A DNA stretch of 64,000 nt, from positions 48,850,481 to 48,914,480 of the forward strand of contig OX381720.1 in assembly GCA_947462335.1 (NCBI GenBank), read 5' to 3'. The position numbers were made by a program, and so were the translations under genes. Below the pieces are notes generated by a model that saw only the letters and a program-made list of their open reading frames with translations, made no database searches and was not told the DNA's origin. Shown in pieces: positions 24,601 to 36,600 of this stretch; the stretch's first letter is position 1, and the number at the start of each line of letters is the position of its first letter. This DNA is from Harmothoe impar (lineage: Eukaryota > Annelida > Polychaeta > Phyllodocida > Polynoidae).

Positions 24601-27600
24601 TTTTATCTGTTTTGAAAAAATATCTCGATACATGTAGTACATCACCGCAGGTTGTGTTGAGACATTTGGGCATGACGCACTCATGGTAAATGTTTCTAAA
24701 TAGTTGATAAATATTTTTCCAGCTTAACAAACGATTTGTGCTGAGTTTTCTCAACGTCCATGGGAAACTATTCACCAAAATTGGGTATGTATACATAGAG
24801 GTCTCTTAACTGTTTCATATTGTTCATTAGAGTAGTTTTCCTCATAGAACTGCGTAGGCCTGTAAACGTGTAAATGTATGTACCGTATTCGACGTAATAA
24901 GCGCACAGTGCACTTAAAAAATTATTCTGTACACCTTTTAGTAGTTAAGAGTTTAATTGGGGTAAAATATTGAGATATTTTTGGTTATTTCTAGTTTAAA
25001 AATCGCCCCAAAACAGGGGGTGTGCGCTTATTAGGGGGTGTGCGCTTATTACATCGAATAAGGTACATATAGTAGCCTATATAGGTTGAGCTATATATAC
25101 GGTATATCAAAGTTACACAATACTACCGGTATGTATTTAAAACACTTTTAACTCAACCCACAACATCACATTTGGCCTGTTTTCCTATGCTGAAGTCAGC
25201 ATTCACTGTTACTTAATCATTTATGACCAAAGTAAAGATAGTGCTCTAACTGCCCCCATGTAGGCGGGACACCTTCCCGGAGGCGTCGTCCCAGATGCTG
25301 TATGAGTTTGACATGCTGCTGCAGCAGTCACCGCCCCCCATCGGCAACCAACGCCTCCTGCAGCTCATGACCGTCAACATGTACGCCATTGAGAACACCG
25401 CACCCGAAGGTACTTTGAGAAAAAAATTGTTCCAACTCATATTATCACTGATAATTATTATCGGACATAGATATAAACGCTTAAGACAAAGAGGGCACCT
25501 TTTAAAACTTTTGTCAGAAATCCAAAATGTTTTCTTTGCAGTTTCCGTTTTATAAATATAAAAGGTTGTGGGTATGCTCCATGCCGAGCCCCTTTATAAA
25601 ATCAGGATCAGTCACAACACCAGTCGATCGGCAACAAAGCTTAAAAGAAAATCCAAATAAATATTTTGCGGTTTTTTTTTGGAAAATCCAAATAAATGGT
25701 TTCAAGATATCTATTTACTACTGATAATAATGACATGGAGTAGTGGATGAAAAGCAAACCTTTGTAGTGGGAACAACACATTTCATATTATTGGCTGGTG
25801 TTTGATACAGCTGGCACGGTGGATGACAACTGCCGCTCGCTGGTACAGGAGCAGGCGGTGCAGGTGGGGCTGGAGATGTTCGGGCTGCTGGTGAGACGTA
25901 GCCGCGTCCTCCTGCGCCAACACCTGGACTCGTCCGACTGCCAGGTGCTCAACGAGGACCTCCACCAACTCATCCCCAGCATCAAGGTGTGGGCCGACTG
26001 GATGACCTGCCACGCCACCCTCTGGAACCCACCCCCACACTCACGCGACCCCGCCCTCGGGTAAGGACAGGCATGCACTGGCATTCTTTTACGCTAATGA
26101 TTATCTGTCTCGAGGAATAACAGTTGTTCATGTTCGATTAAATTTATGTTTCAATAGCTCTGAAAATAATATCGTCCCCTACACTCCCTAAGAAAAGTAG
26201 AAAGTGTCCCCACCCATGCTTCCCTCTAAACTGCTGATAGACCCGTGGTCGGCGCTTGCAGTATAACATGAATAGTATATGTGCATAATGTAGTCACTCA
26301 CTCTGCCCCCCGACCGGTGATAGACCCTGTAACACTCTGCCCCCAGACTGGTGATAGACCCTTACTCTGCCCTCAGACCGGTGATAGACCCTTAACACTC
26401 TGCCCCCAGACCGGTGATAGACCCTTTAACACTCTGCCCCAGACCAGTGATAGACCCTTTAACACTCTGCCCCCAGACCAGTGATAGACCCTTTAACACT
26501 CTGCCCCCAGACCGGTGATAGACCCTTTAACACTCTGCCCCCAGACCAGTGATAGACCCTTTAACACTCTGCCCCCAGACCGGTGATAGACCCTTTAACA
26601 CTCTGCCCCCAGACCGGTGATAGACCCTTTAACACTCTGCCCCCAGACCGGTGATAGACCCTGTAACACTCTGCCCCCAGACCGGTGATAGACCCTGTAA
26701 CACTCTGCCCCCAGACCGGTGATAGACCCTTTAACACGCTGCCCCCAGACCGGTGATAGACCCTTTAACACGCTGCCCCCAGACCGGTGATAGACCCTTT
26801 AACACTCTGCCCCCAGACCGGTGATAGACCCTTTAACACTCTGCCCCCAGACCGGTGATAGACCCTTTAACACTCTGCCCCCAGACCGGTGATAGACCCT
26901 TTAACACTCTGCCCCCAGACCGGTGATAGACCCTTTAACACTCTGCCCCCAGACCGGTGATAGACCCTGTAACACTCTGCCCCCAGACCGGTGATAGACC
27001 CTTTAACACTCTGCCCCCAGACCGGTGATAGACCCTTTAACACTCTGCCCCCAGACCGGTGATAGACCCTTTAACACGCTGCCCCCAGACCGGTGATAGA
27101 CCCTTTAACACTCTGCCCCCAGACCGGTGATAGACCCTTTAACACTCTGCCCCCAGACCGGTGATAGACCCTTTAACACTCTGCATCCAGACCGGTGATA
27201 GACCCTTACTCTGCCCACAGACCGGTGATAGACCCTTACTCTGCCCACAGACCGGTGATAGACCCTGTAACACTCTGCCCACAGACCGGTGATAGACCCT
27301 TACTCTGCCCCATTCCACAGACCGGTGATAGACCCTGTAACACTCTGCCCACAGACCGGTGATAGACCCTTACTCTGCCCCATTCCACAGACCGGTGATA
27401 GACCCGTGGTCGGCATTAGCGGAGCTGTGTAACGTGCTAAAGGAGGTGGACATCACCCACGTGAAGCTGTACTCGATGCGGAAGGAGGGCTGCGACCCGG
27501 TCATCCTGAGTGAGGACACCATGCTGGCCGGCTTCGTGCCCCTCCTCAGCCTGCCACAGATATCCATGTACGTCCACTGCACCGTCGACAAGGTAAACAC

Positions 27601-30600
27601 AGCCTTCTCAGTCTTCTGGTTGTAAAGGGTCTCTGATCATGTGATGTCAACTCAGATCAAAACTTTGGGGTTCCTCAAGCTATGTCTGTGTATTACATGA
27701 ACCCTTTTATATCTTTAAAAGCGGAGTCTGATGAAGTTCAATACCATTATCAGTCTTGAAAACAAGCCTTTGACAAGTCCTATAAGCCTCAGAGAGGGTC
27801 TGAAAATTGCTAATTTAATACTGCAGCATACGTATAAAAACTGGTATATTAGCCCCACCTCGACGTTTGGCCAATGTTATAAGCCGCACTAGCGATCTAA
27901 CTTATGTCCTAGCCGTGGCTTCTACGTGAGAATTTACGGTAGTTGTCAATGTGTTTGGTATGTGCAGGAGGTGGCTAAGGACTGTCTGCGTGTGGAGAAG
28001 CTGCGTACCTTTGGTGACTACCTGTGTGGTATAGAGCCCCCGCTGCTGTCCTACAACGTGGAGACCCACCGCTACGTCTCCATCCACCACCACCACCCTG
28101 TACTCATGGATACCGAGGGCGGACTCGACTCATCAAGGGTAAGTCAACTACTGTTCTCATAGACTATTAAATTTACTCTAAAATAGCCTTAAAGGGGTTT
28201 AAAAGTTAATGCAAAGTGTAGGGGTTTCATATGCGTACAACACGAACACAGGTTCCAAATTCGGTTTGAATGCAACAGGTCTTTATTCGATCACAGCCTC
28301 AAAAGTACACGAAGGTTTCTCACTCGGTTCACTTGGTCTTTCAACCATTCGAAGACACACAGGATTCTATCGATAGTTCGAAGCATTAGCGATACCGGAC
28401 AGTTAAGCTCTGTGCCAGCATGGCTGGTGCAGAGTCCATAACGTGGGAGGGGTGTAGGTGCCCCTGTCAAAGCGAAGGTACGAAAGGTGCGGGTCAGAGC
28501 TCGTCCTAGGACTAACTGGTGAGGTAGCCAACCTCGGCCTCTTATATACCCTGAGCGCGGACCAAGCAGTGTCGACGTGGCACTCCTCCGTAGCGCCGTC
28601 TGGAGTGCCCTGCCTGGCTCCGCTACCGGATAACCGAAAGGACATGGCTCAGGTGTTGCCACCTAGTGTCCGTTGGAGGCACTTACCGCTCTGACTCCAC
28701 GGACCTTATATGTACACGTATTATTCGTGCCCCTACATCACCCCCACCAGATTATAACTAGGGTCGAAATACATCTGATATAATATAATATACTCGAATA
28801 TGGGAGAATAATATCAGTGTACATGATGACAATACCGGGGTGCATTTGAAGGTACGATATACGTTTTTACACTTACATGTAGAAAGTACAAATATAGATT
28901 TTAGATTTTACCTGTTACACAAACAACACTTACATCTCTATGTACAAAACAGGGATCTTATAGATCCAACACTATAACGACAGGATAGATACGTGAGTAT
29001 CCATCTTTAATAAAGATATGAATATATACGAATATATGTTCTATACTACTTCTAACTATAGTGATCACAGTTTTGTATGGTTTTCGTTGAGATATAATAA
29101 TGGTTACTACATTAATCATTTTAAGGTAAGTTGAGATTGCACAATATGTGACTTTTTTAGGACGGAATGACACAGAAGTAATGGCTCGAAAATATTTAAA
29201 TGGGCGAACCGTCCCTGGAGAGGTAATTACGTGAACTATTGGAATTATGTAAAAATACTTGGAACCAACATAGTTGTGACATTAACTCTTATAACCAAGG
29301 AATGTAGTAATATTAGCCTCCATGTGAGGCAACCGATATATACCTTTATATCTTTAACAATAGATATACTTTCGAAATCTGAATACCAGTTGTTATGTCC
29401 AAAAAGAAAATTTTTGGAGATAAAGGTAGGTATCGAACATTATGTACAGTTTTGGTTCGAATCATAGTATGTAGTATCAGTTATACTACCTAAAGTATGA
29501 ACACCCTTTGTTTTTTTGTTTTTTTTGTGTTTTTTTTAGACAACGAAGACATTTCTTGACAATTATGCATTTTCCACCCGGCTTATGTTTACCTTCGAAT
29601 CATGACCTTAATCATGGATGTTTTATAATAACAACACAATTATTACAGTATCATCGAAGCATCATATGCACAAGTCATCAATCACACAATCGAACAGCCG
29701 AACACCCAAGTTAGCTTATAAGTCCTTCAATACGCTCTGGAGTTCTTCGAGTGACCCACTCCATTGGGTGAGTCCTATACCGAATACCCGAATGAACTTA
29801 ACGTTCAGGGCCTTCAGAGTTTTGGCCTGATCGTCAAGAGTATCTTCTGCAGCTTTCTGCAGACAACGAGCTGTTGAGAGTTCTTTCTTCGATTGTGCCA
29901 GCTGCTTGGTGAGTTCGATCACCTTATCTGGCTCCGATTGTTCGTCAATACGTTGCTGCTCGAAGATCTTCCTCAGCCTCTCGACCTCCTTGCCCTGCAT
30001 GGTGATGGCATAGTCGGTTGATGCTCTCGCCACACCGGCTGCATATCGTTGCATGCCAGCCAGGTGTTCCTGCAACCATCGTTCGTATAGTTCTTTATGC
30101 ACCACCGCATCCGGAGCCTTTGGAGGCTCGAAGTAGTCCTTCGGAATCTGTATCTGGGGCCGAATGTTTTCACCACTGATCATCAGATCATACCACCGGT
30201 TTGGATCCACTGCTGGTTCCTCACGAACTCTGGGCTTATAGGGCACAGTAGCAGTAGTAGTAGTGGTGGTGAGTAGGGTGGCTGCAACAGTTGCTGCCTT
30301 CCCTCCTCCAGCAGTTGTCGTTGGTGTGGTGGTGACTGGGTTCGAAGTGGTCACTGGAACCGGGTCCACCACAGGCTCAGCTTTTATGGATGTCGAATCC
30401 GCACTAGTAGCAGGGGTTTTACGCCCCACTGACTTTGTAGAACTGTCAGCCCTTGGTTTCACCTTGTCTTCTGCCCGAGGAGTGAGGTTGGTGGTCGTCA
30501 CCACCAAGTCCTTTTTCCCAGGCAGCACAAAGTGATCCGAATCCGCCATCTCCACGTCCCGTGAGTCCGGTTGGCGGATGGCATCCATCACAGAGATGCC

Positions 30601-33600
30601 CGTAGGGAGATTCTTGTACGGATCCTTCTCAGTTTGTACCTCCGGACCAGGGAAGTCCATTGAAGGGTACTCGGCCTTACTGGCCAAGTTACCAGGAGTC
30701 AGAGGACGAAGGGTTTGCAGCTGGGAGCGACCCTTGGGGGCTGAGAAGTCCGGACCATAGTCAGGACGCAAGTCCTTCAGTGGAGACCGGTGCTCGATCG
30801 TTGTCGCGCGCCCTCGTGCTGCAGTTGGAGCTCTTGGAGCTGGAACCTCCGACTTGACCTTTTTGCAGTCAGGTTCGGAAGTCGCTGGACTCCTGTTCTC
30901 ACTTCGTTTCCCTGGAAGGGGGTTGGCCGCTCTCCAGTCGTACAATTGCTGGTACAAGGTGTCGTTCAGGTCCAGTCGACCACGTCAATCAGTACGCTGG
31001 AAGACAGCTGACTGTTTCGAATTCCGGGTTAATTGGACCTTTCCGAATTGGAAGGTCTCAATCGTAATGGTTTCGAATTTGACTTTGTCCAGGCCTGCCA
31101 CCAGGGATGCATGGAGATCTCCAACGTTCTTTCTGGCCAACATCATGGCTTGGCCATGACATTGTATCAGGTGCTCGATCATTCGGCCTCTTCTAGGGGT
31201 CCACATTCCCGAACACTTTTTGTTTGATTTGCCGATATCAGCGCAGACATACATCGCATGGTGGTGCATGTGCTTCTCCACGAGATGTCGCATGAATCAA
31301 AGACGAGTAGGCATGGGGCGGTTCTCGTGTGCGAAGTAGACGCGGCAGGAATCGAATGGGCAGTCCTCCCTTACCCCTTCTTTGTACCGGGCCATCGCCC
31401 AACGTATTTTGGGACGGCCCTCATGGTTGTAGTAAGTCTCAGGGAACTGTTTTCGATCCAGCAGCCGACCGAACCAGTTTTCTGTCCATGACCAGGAACT
31501 GGGTGAGCCCATATTGGATCTCATCCATTCTTCGTCATCAGACAATCCTTCATGGTCCGGTTCTTTGGGACACGAATACATATCCCTCGATCGTTTGCAG
31601 TGTTCCATGCACTCGGGCCTAAATTTCTTGAAGCCCCCACTGGCATTGCGCCAAATCATGTCCTCCACCCGAGAACTTGGGACGTCTGCCGAGGCACCTG
31701 CCCCTGCAGCTGGAGCTGGAGGGGGCGACGAAACCACTGGTGGTGTGTTCGATTGCCCTGACTCGGAGGACGTAGACGGAGATGCAGGTACCTTGACCTG
31801 CACTGGAGTTTTAGTCGGAGTTGCTGGAGGGGTCGAATGCGTCCGGGTGGGTGCCCTAGGAGGCGTCGAAGGTGTAGAGGCCGTACTGGATACTACGTCC
31901 ACCAACCTCACGATTGGGGACATATTAATCGCAGTAGTTTGGGGAGGCGAAGGATGGGGTACACATGGCTGTCGTGCCTCATTCTTCTTTGCCTTCCGTT
32001 TCTGGCTCTTTGGAAGTTCGAAGGGGACCTCCTCCAGATCCGAAGCGTCGGATACGGACCGTCCTTTTTGTTGCGGATTGGGGTTCTTACGGGACTGGGC
32101 TCGAGTCATTGGCGTTCTGGGGGCAGTTTGCATAGCCTCCAGAGTTAGCCGTAACTGTTCATTGGCTGCCCTGAGTTCATCGGATTCTCTAACCACCTGA
32201 GCATAACGGGCTTCTTGCTCAACTGATCCTGAGGTATCCGAATGGATCTCCCGCGGAGCCAACTCCACGCTAGCTGAATCTTCTTCGAATGGGACTGGTA
32301 AAGGTCCCGGAGCTTTCGGAAGGGATTCGGATGGGGACTCAGTAGTCCCGGTGGTCGTAGTTGGTTCTTCGAATGACGTTGAAGCCGACTGGGAAGTACT
32401 CGAAGAGCATTCGGACTGGACTGGGGCAGGTTCGGACACCTCGGACTTAGGCGGAGTATTGGGAGGAGTTCTGCCATTAGAAGTTTTACGACTACCTTTG
32501 GTCTTGGAGAATTTCTTTTTCTTCCCCTTCGTACTGGTCGTGCTCCCATCACTTGAGGGCACTGCTTCCTCCCTAGCTTTGGCTTGTTGGAGATGCCGAA
32601 AGTTCGTACCACATCGCAGTAGGATTTTTCCAAAGATCTCATTTTGATATGCTCCCCGGATGGCTCCTTCGTAACTCTCTAGCCAAGTACCCTCATGGTG
32701 GTCGAATCCATGTTCCTCCAGCTTGTCTAGCACCATCGCCATGAGTGTGGGATGGAGCTTCAGCGAGGTGTCGAACGGCGGGTCACACTCCAGCACCTCC
32801 ATGAGTTGTTGCTGGGCCAGTGATATTCGTACGAAGTCCTCCATTTCTTCGTCAGATACTGCATGGATAGGCAATTTCTGGCTTACCTCTTCCAACTCTG
32901 GCATCTCGTCCTCCTCCTCATCACCTGCTGCGTTCAGCCGGGTTGACGTCGAATTGTCTATGTCTTTCGAAGCAACACGTTTCGGGACATTGCGCCACGG
33001 CAACGGCCCTAGGTTGACTGTAGCCGGGGGTGGCATGGTCATGCTGTCCCGATCAGCCGTCGAATAGGAGCCGATCCCCGCTACACGAACGGTAACCGCA
33101 CTCCCGGTGGATTCAGAGGCGGATTCATAATCCGACTCACGAGCGTTGTCGAATTGGCCATCGTCCATCCCGAACAGATCTATCTCGTCGGACTGGAGGC
33201 CCTCACCGGGGGTGTACTGCTCCTCCATTGCAGTCGAATGTTTTCAGCGAAAACGAAGTTTAATGATCGAAGATTTGCGGAGTACGAAGCTCCGCGTGTC
33301 CTAATGACACTAGGAGTGGGAACTAACCAGGTTGGCGCGTCTTATGATGTGGTTTTGGAGACTTTTGGTCGACTACAAGTCCCTTCTTCCTCCTCCTTTG
33401 CCCTGCAGCGTCCGTGCGTCTTCTTGGCACTGATCCAATATGGCGACCGCCCTTCTTGTCTCGTGATGCCACGCCCGCCGCGGGAGCGAAGGTCAACCAA
33501 TCAGCGTTCACGCTTCACCGGATAGCCCTTTTCCGACGGATAACCCGGCGGGAGACGCTCGCGTTTCCCGCCACTAATCGAACGGGTAGCTCACCGGAGT

Positions 33601-36600
33601 GTAATCCTTATGGAGTCAGTTCCACAGTACCAGGGATACCGCTAATCATGAATTCTTCAGGAGTGTAGGCAAATGTCATTACGGGTAACATAAGAATACC
33701 CGCCGGATAGTTCCGTCTGCCACCCTCGGGGACGTTCATGATCAACTCTCACCCTAGCTCTGCTCACTCGACAGCAATTAGGTCTGTACTACCATCATGG
33801 CATCGAAACTTCTTGTTGTGTATACAAATTAGGTCACAGCAGTCTCCGGATTATGCCGTGGACTGCGTCTTAACCCCACCTTGGGTTCTTTAGACCTGGT
33901 CGTCCGGGAAGATTCGACAGGATGTCCAGTAGTCAATTGGACAGCCCTCCTCCCCTTCAGACCTTCATTTGCCGAGACTTTTTTTCCGCACTTTTTATCC
34001 TTCTTGCTAGAAGCTCGAATTGGTAAATTTTTTTTAGGCCTACCCCGGCCCCGCTTTAATTTACCAATACCAGGAGGCATAGGTTTTTTCTCATCTGAGG
34101 GTATCACTAGTTTCCTAGGTCTACCAGGACCACGTCGTTCCGGGGTGGTCGCTCTCCACTCAGTGTTATCTGACTTCGAATGCTCCCCTGGCTTCGAATG
34201 CGCTGAAGCATCACCCTGCCACCGGCGTAGGCGAGCTACATTGGATTTATACAGGCGTCCCAACAAGGATTTGATCACCACCGTGGATTCAGAAACAATC
34301 CGAACCACAGTAAAGGGACCATCCCAGTTGGGTGACAACTTTAGCTGTTGTAGGGGGTCGTGTAGCCTAACTACTTCATCCCCCACTCGAAAGGACCTAA
34401 GTTTCAAACCTACGTCATAGCCCACTTTTTGCCATGAAGCAGATTTGCTTAGTTCACATCGAACCATCTCGTATGCGGACTTGAATTGATCCCTCAATGC
34501 CTCCACGAACATCACCTGACAGGGTGTTCCAGCGTTTATCCCAGCTACGCCAAACACCAAGTCAGCAGGCATAATCAAATCCTCTCCGAATACCAACAAA
34601 TTGGGGGAACAACCGGTGGAAGCATGCACCGTACTATTATAAGCATGTACCACAAACTCGCATTGCTCGTCCCAATCATCCATCTGACTGTTGACCAGAG
34701 GCTTCAGGACTTGTATCAAGGTTCTGTTGAACCTTTCTACTTGACCATCAGACTGAGGCCGGTACGGATTCGTTCTTGTTTTGCATATAGCAAGGCTATG
34801 GCACATTGCTGCCCATAACTCAGATTCGAATTCTCTGCCTTGATCACTATGCAACATCAAGGGCACGCCTAGATGAAGCACCCAACCCTTTACGAATGCA
34901 CGAGCACATGTATGAGCCTTGTGATCTTTCAGAGGAAACACTCTAGTATACTTCGAATAGTAGTCGGAGATCACCATCATGCACGTGTTTCCATCAGGAG
35001 TGGTTTTTAGGCCACTAATGATATCAACCGCTATGCGTGCAAATCTAACTCCCCAGAGCTCTTGAGTTAGTGGCAACTTCCCCAGGCCTTCACCTGGTTT
35101 GCTCAGACAACAATCTGGACAAGTAGAGATCCACCTAAGCAGATCTTTACTCATGCCAGGCCAGTAATACCTTCTGGAGAGTCGCGCAAGGGAGCGCTTC
35201 TTTCCAAAATGTCCACTGGTCTGATGTCCATGTACGAAATACATGATATCCCTTCGCATAGCTGTGGGTATCACGATTTGTCGAATTTTGGCCTTGTACG
35301 GTGTTATCTTCCACCTACATAAGATACCGTCAACAACAGTTAGCTCAGACCATTGAGCAAGTAGCTGTCTCATTTCCCGGTTCTCAATCGAAATGGTTGG
35401 TCTCTGTGGTTGGGCACCACTGGAGACCTGTTCTATTAGTCTCGAAATGACAGCATCACCCTTCTGGAATTGCCTGATGGTTTCGGTGGACCATTCCATT
35501 GCTTTAGAATGTCCTACATCATACGGCATTCGAACTCCAGCTATTACAGCATTATGGGCTCCACAATCATCGCAATCCATTCTAGAACATTTCCGTATGG
35601 GTCTTCTCGAAAGGGCGTCAGCATTGATATGCTTGCTCCCTGCTCTGTGTTGGATTTGGCTATTTTCCAACCCGAACTCGGACAAGTGGGTCAGCCATCG
35701 ACCGATCATTCCTTCTGCTTCCTTAAAGTTCAACAGCCACCTTAAGGACGAGTGATCTGTCCGTAAAGTAAAGTCACCTCCCCAAAGGAAGTGCTTAAAC
35801 TTCTTCGTATACACCACTACCGCCAACAATTCGCGCTTAGTGGTACAGTAATTCCTCTGGGCCTTATTGAGGGTATTACTAGCGAAAGCCAGTGGCACTT
35901 CTATCCCCTCTTGCATCTGGGATAGAGCAGCACCTATACTGTCATTACTGGCGTCTGTGTCCAGTATGAAATGTCCATCAGCTGTTGGATATTTCAAAAC
36001 TGGGGTGGTTCGAAATAGGTTCTTCACGGCTTCGAATGCTAGATCTTGTTCCGGACCCCATGGAAAAGGCTCCTTCCTTCTACCCGGAGTCCAGTGAGCT
36101 AGAGCCTGCATAGGCTGAGCTATTCTGGCATACCCCGGTAGGAAGTCTCTGTAGTAGCTACAGAAGCCCAGAAAGGACCGTATGTCTTTAGGTCCCTCTG
36201 GCTTTTCCCATTCCGATACAACATCTAGTTTCTCAGGATCCGCCTTAACCCCCTCAGTGGATATTATCCGACCGAGATAGTTAATAGAAGTCCTAAACAG
36301 GTGACACTTCCTTGGTTTCAATTTCAAACCATGGGTTATCAACCTCTCGAAAATTTTGACTAAAGTAGCCAGGCACGATTCGAAGGTCTTCCCGAAGACA
36401 ATTACATCGTCCAGGTACACCAAACACTCCTTCCATAACAGGTCACTCAACAGAGATTCCATCATGGCTTCGAATGTTGCAGGGGCGTTACACAATCCGA
36501 ACGGCATCACATTGTACTGGAAAAGACCGACATGGCTCGAAAATGCTGTTTTTTCCTGATCCTCTTCCTTCATTCCAACTTGCCAGTATCCGGATTGCAA

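Noticed and set aside
26297..27390. CRISPR-like regular array
   Set aside because: The units are contiguous repeats with no unique spacers, and this is an animal intron.
28291..28662. 123-codon ORF present twice (also 40311-40682)
   Set aside because: It lies wholly inside the LTR of element 1 and is duplicated only because the LTR is.
29716..30957. Separate 413-codon gene starting at 30957
   Set aside because: The start there is TTG, and the frame continues upstream to the TGA at 30987; it is the third piece of ORF3.
29716..33228. Envelope glycoprotein in the env position
   Set aside because: No signal peptide, membrane helix or fusion-peptide-like stretch; the conserved part is a Cys/His module.
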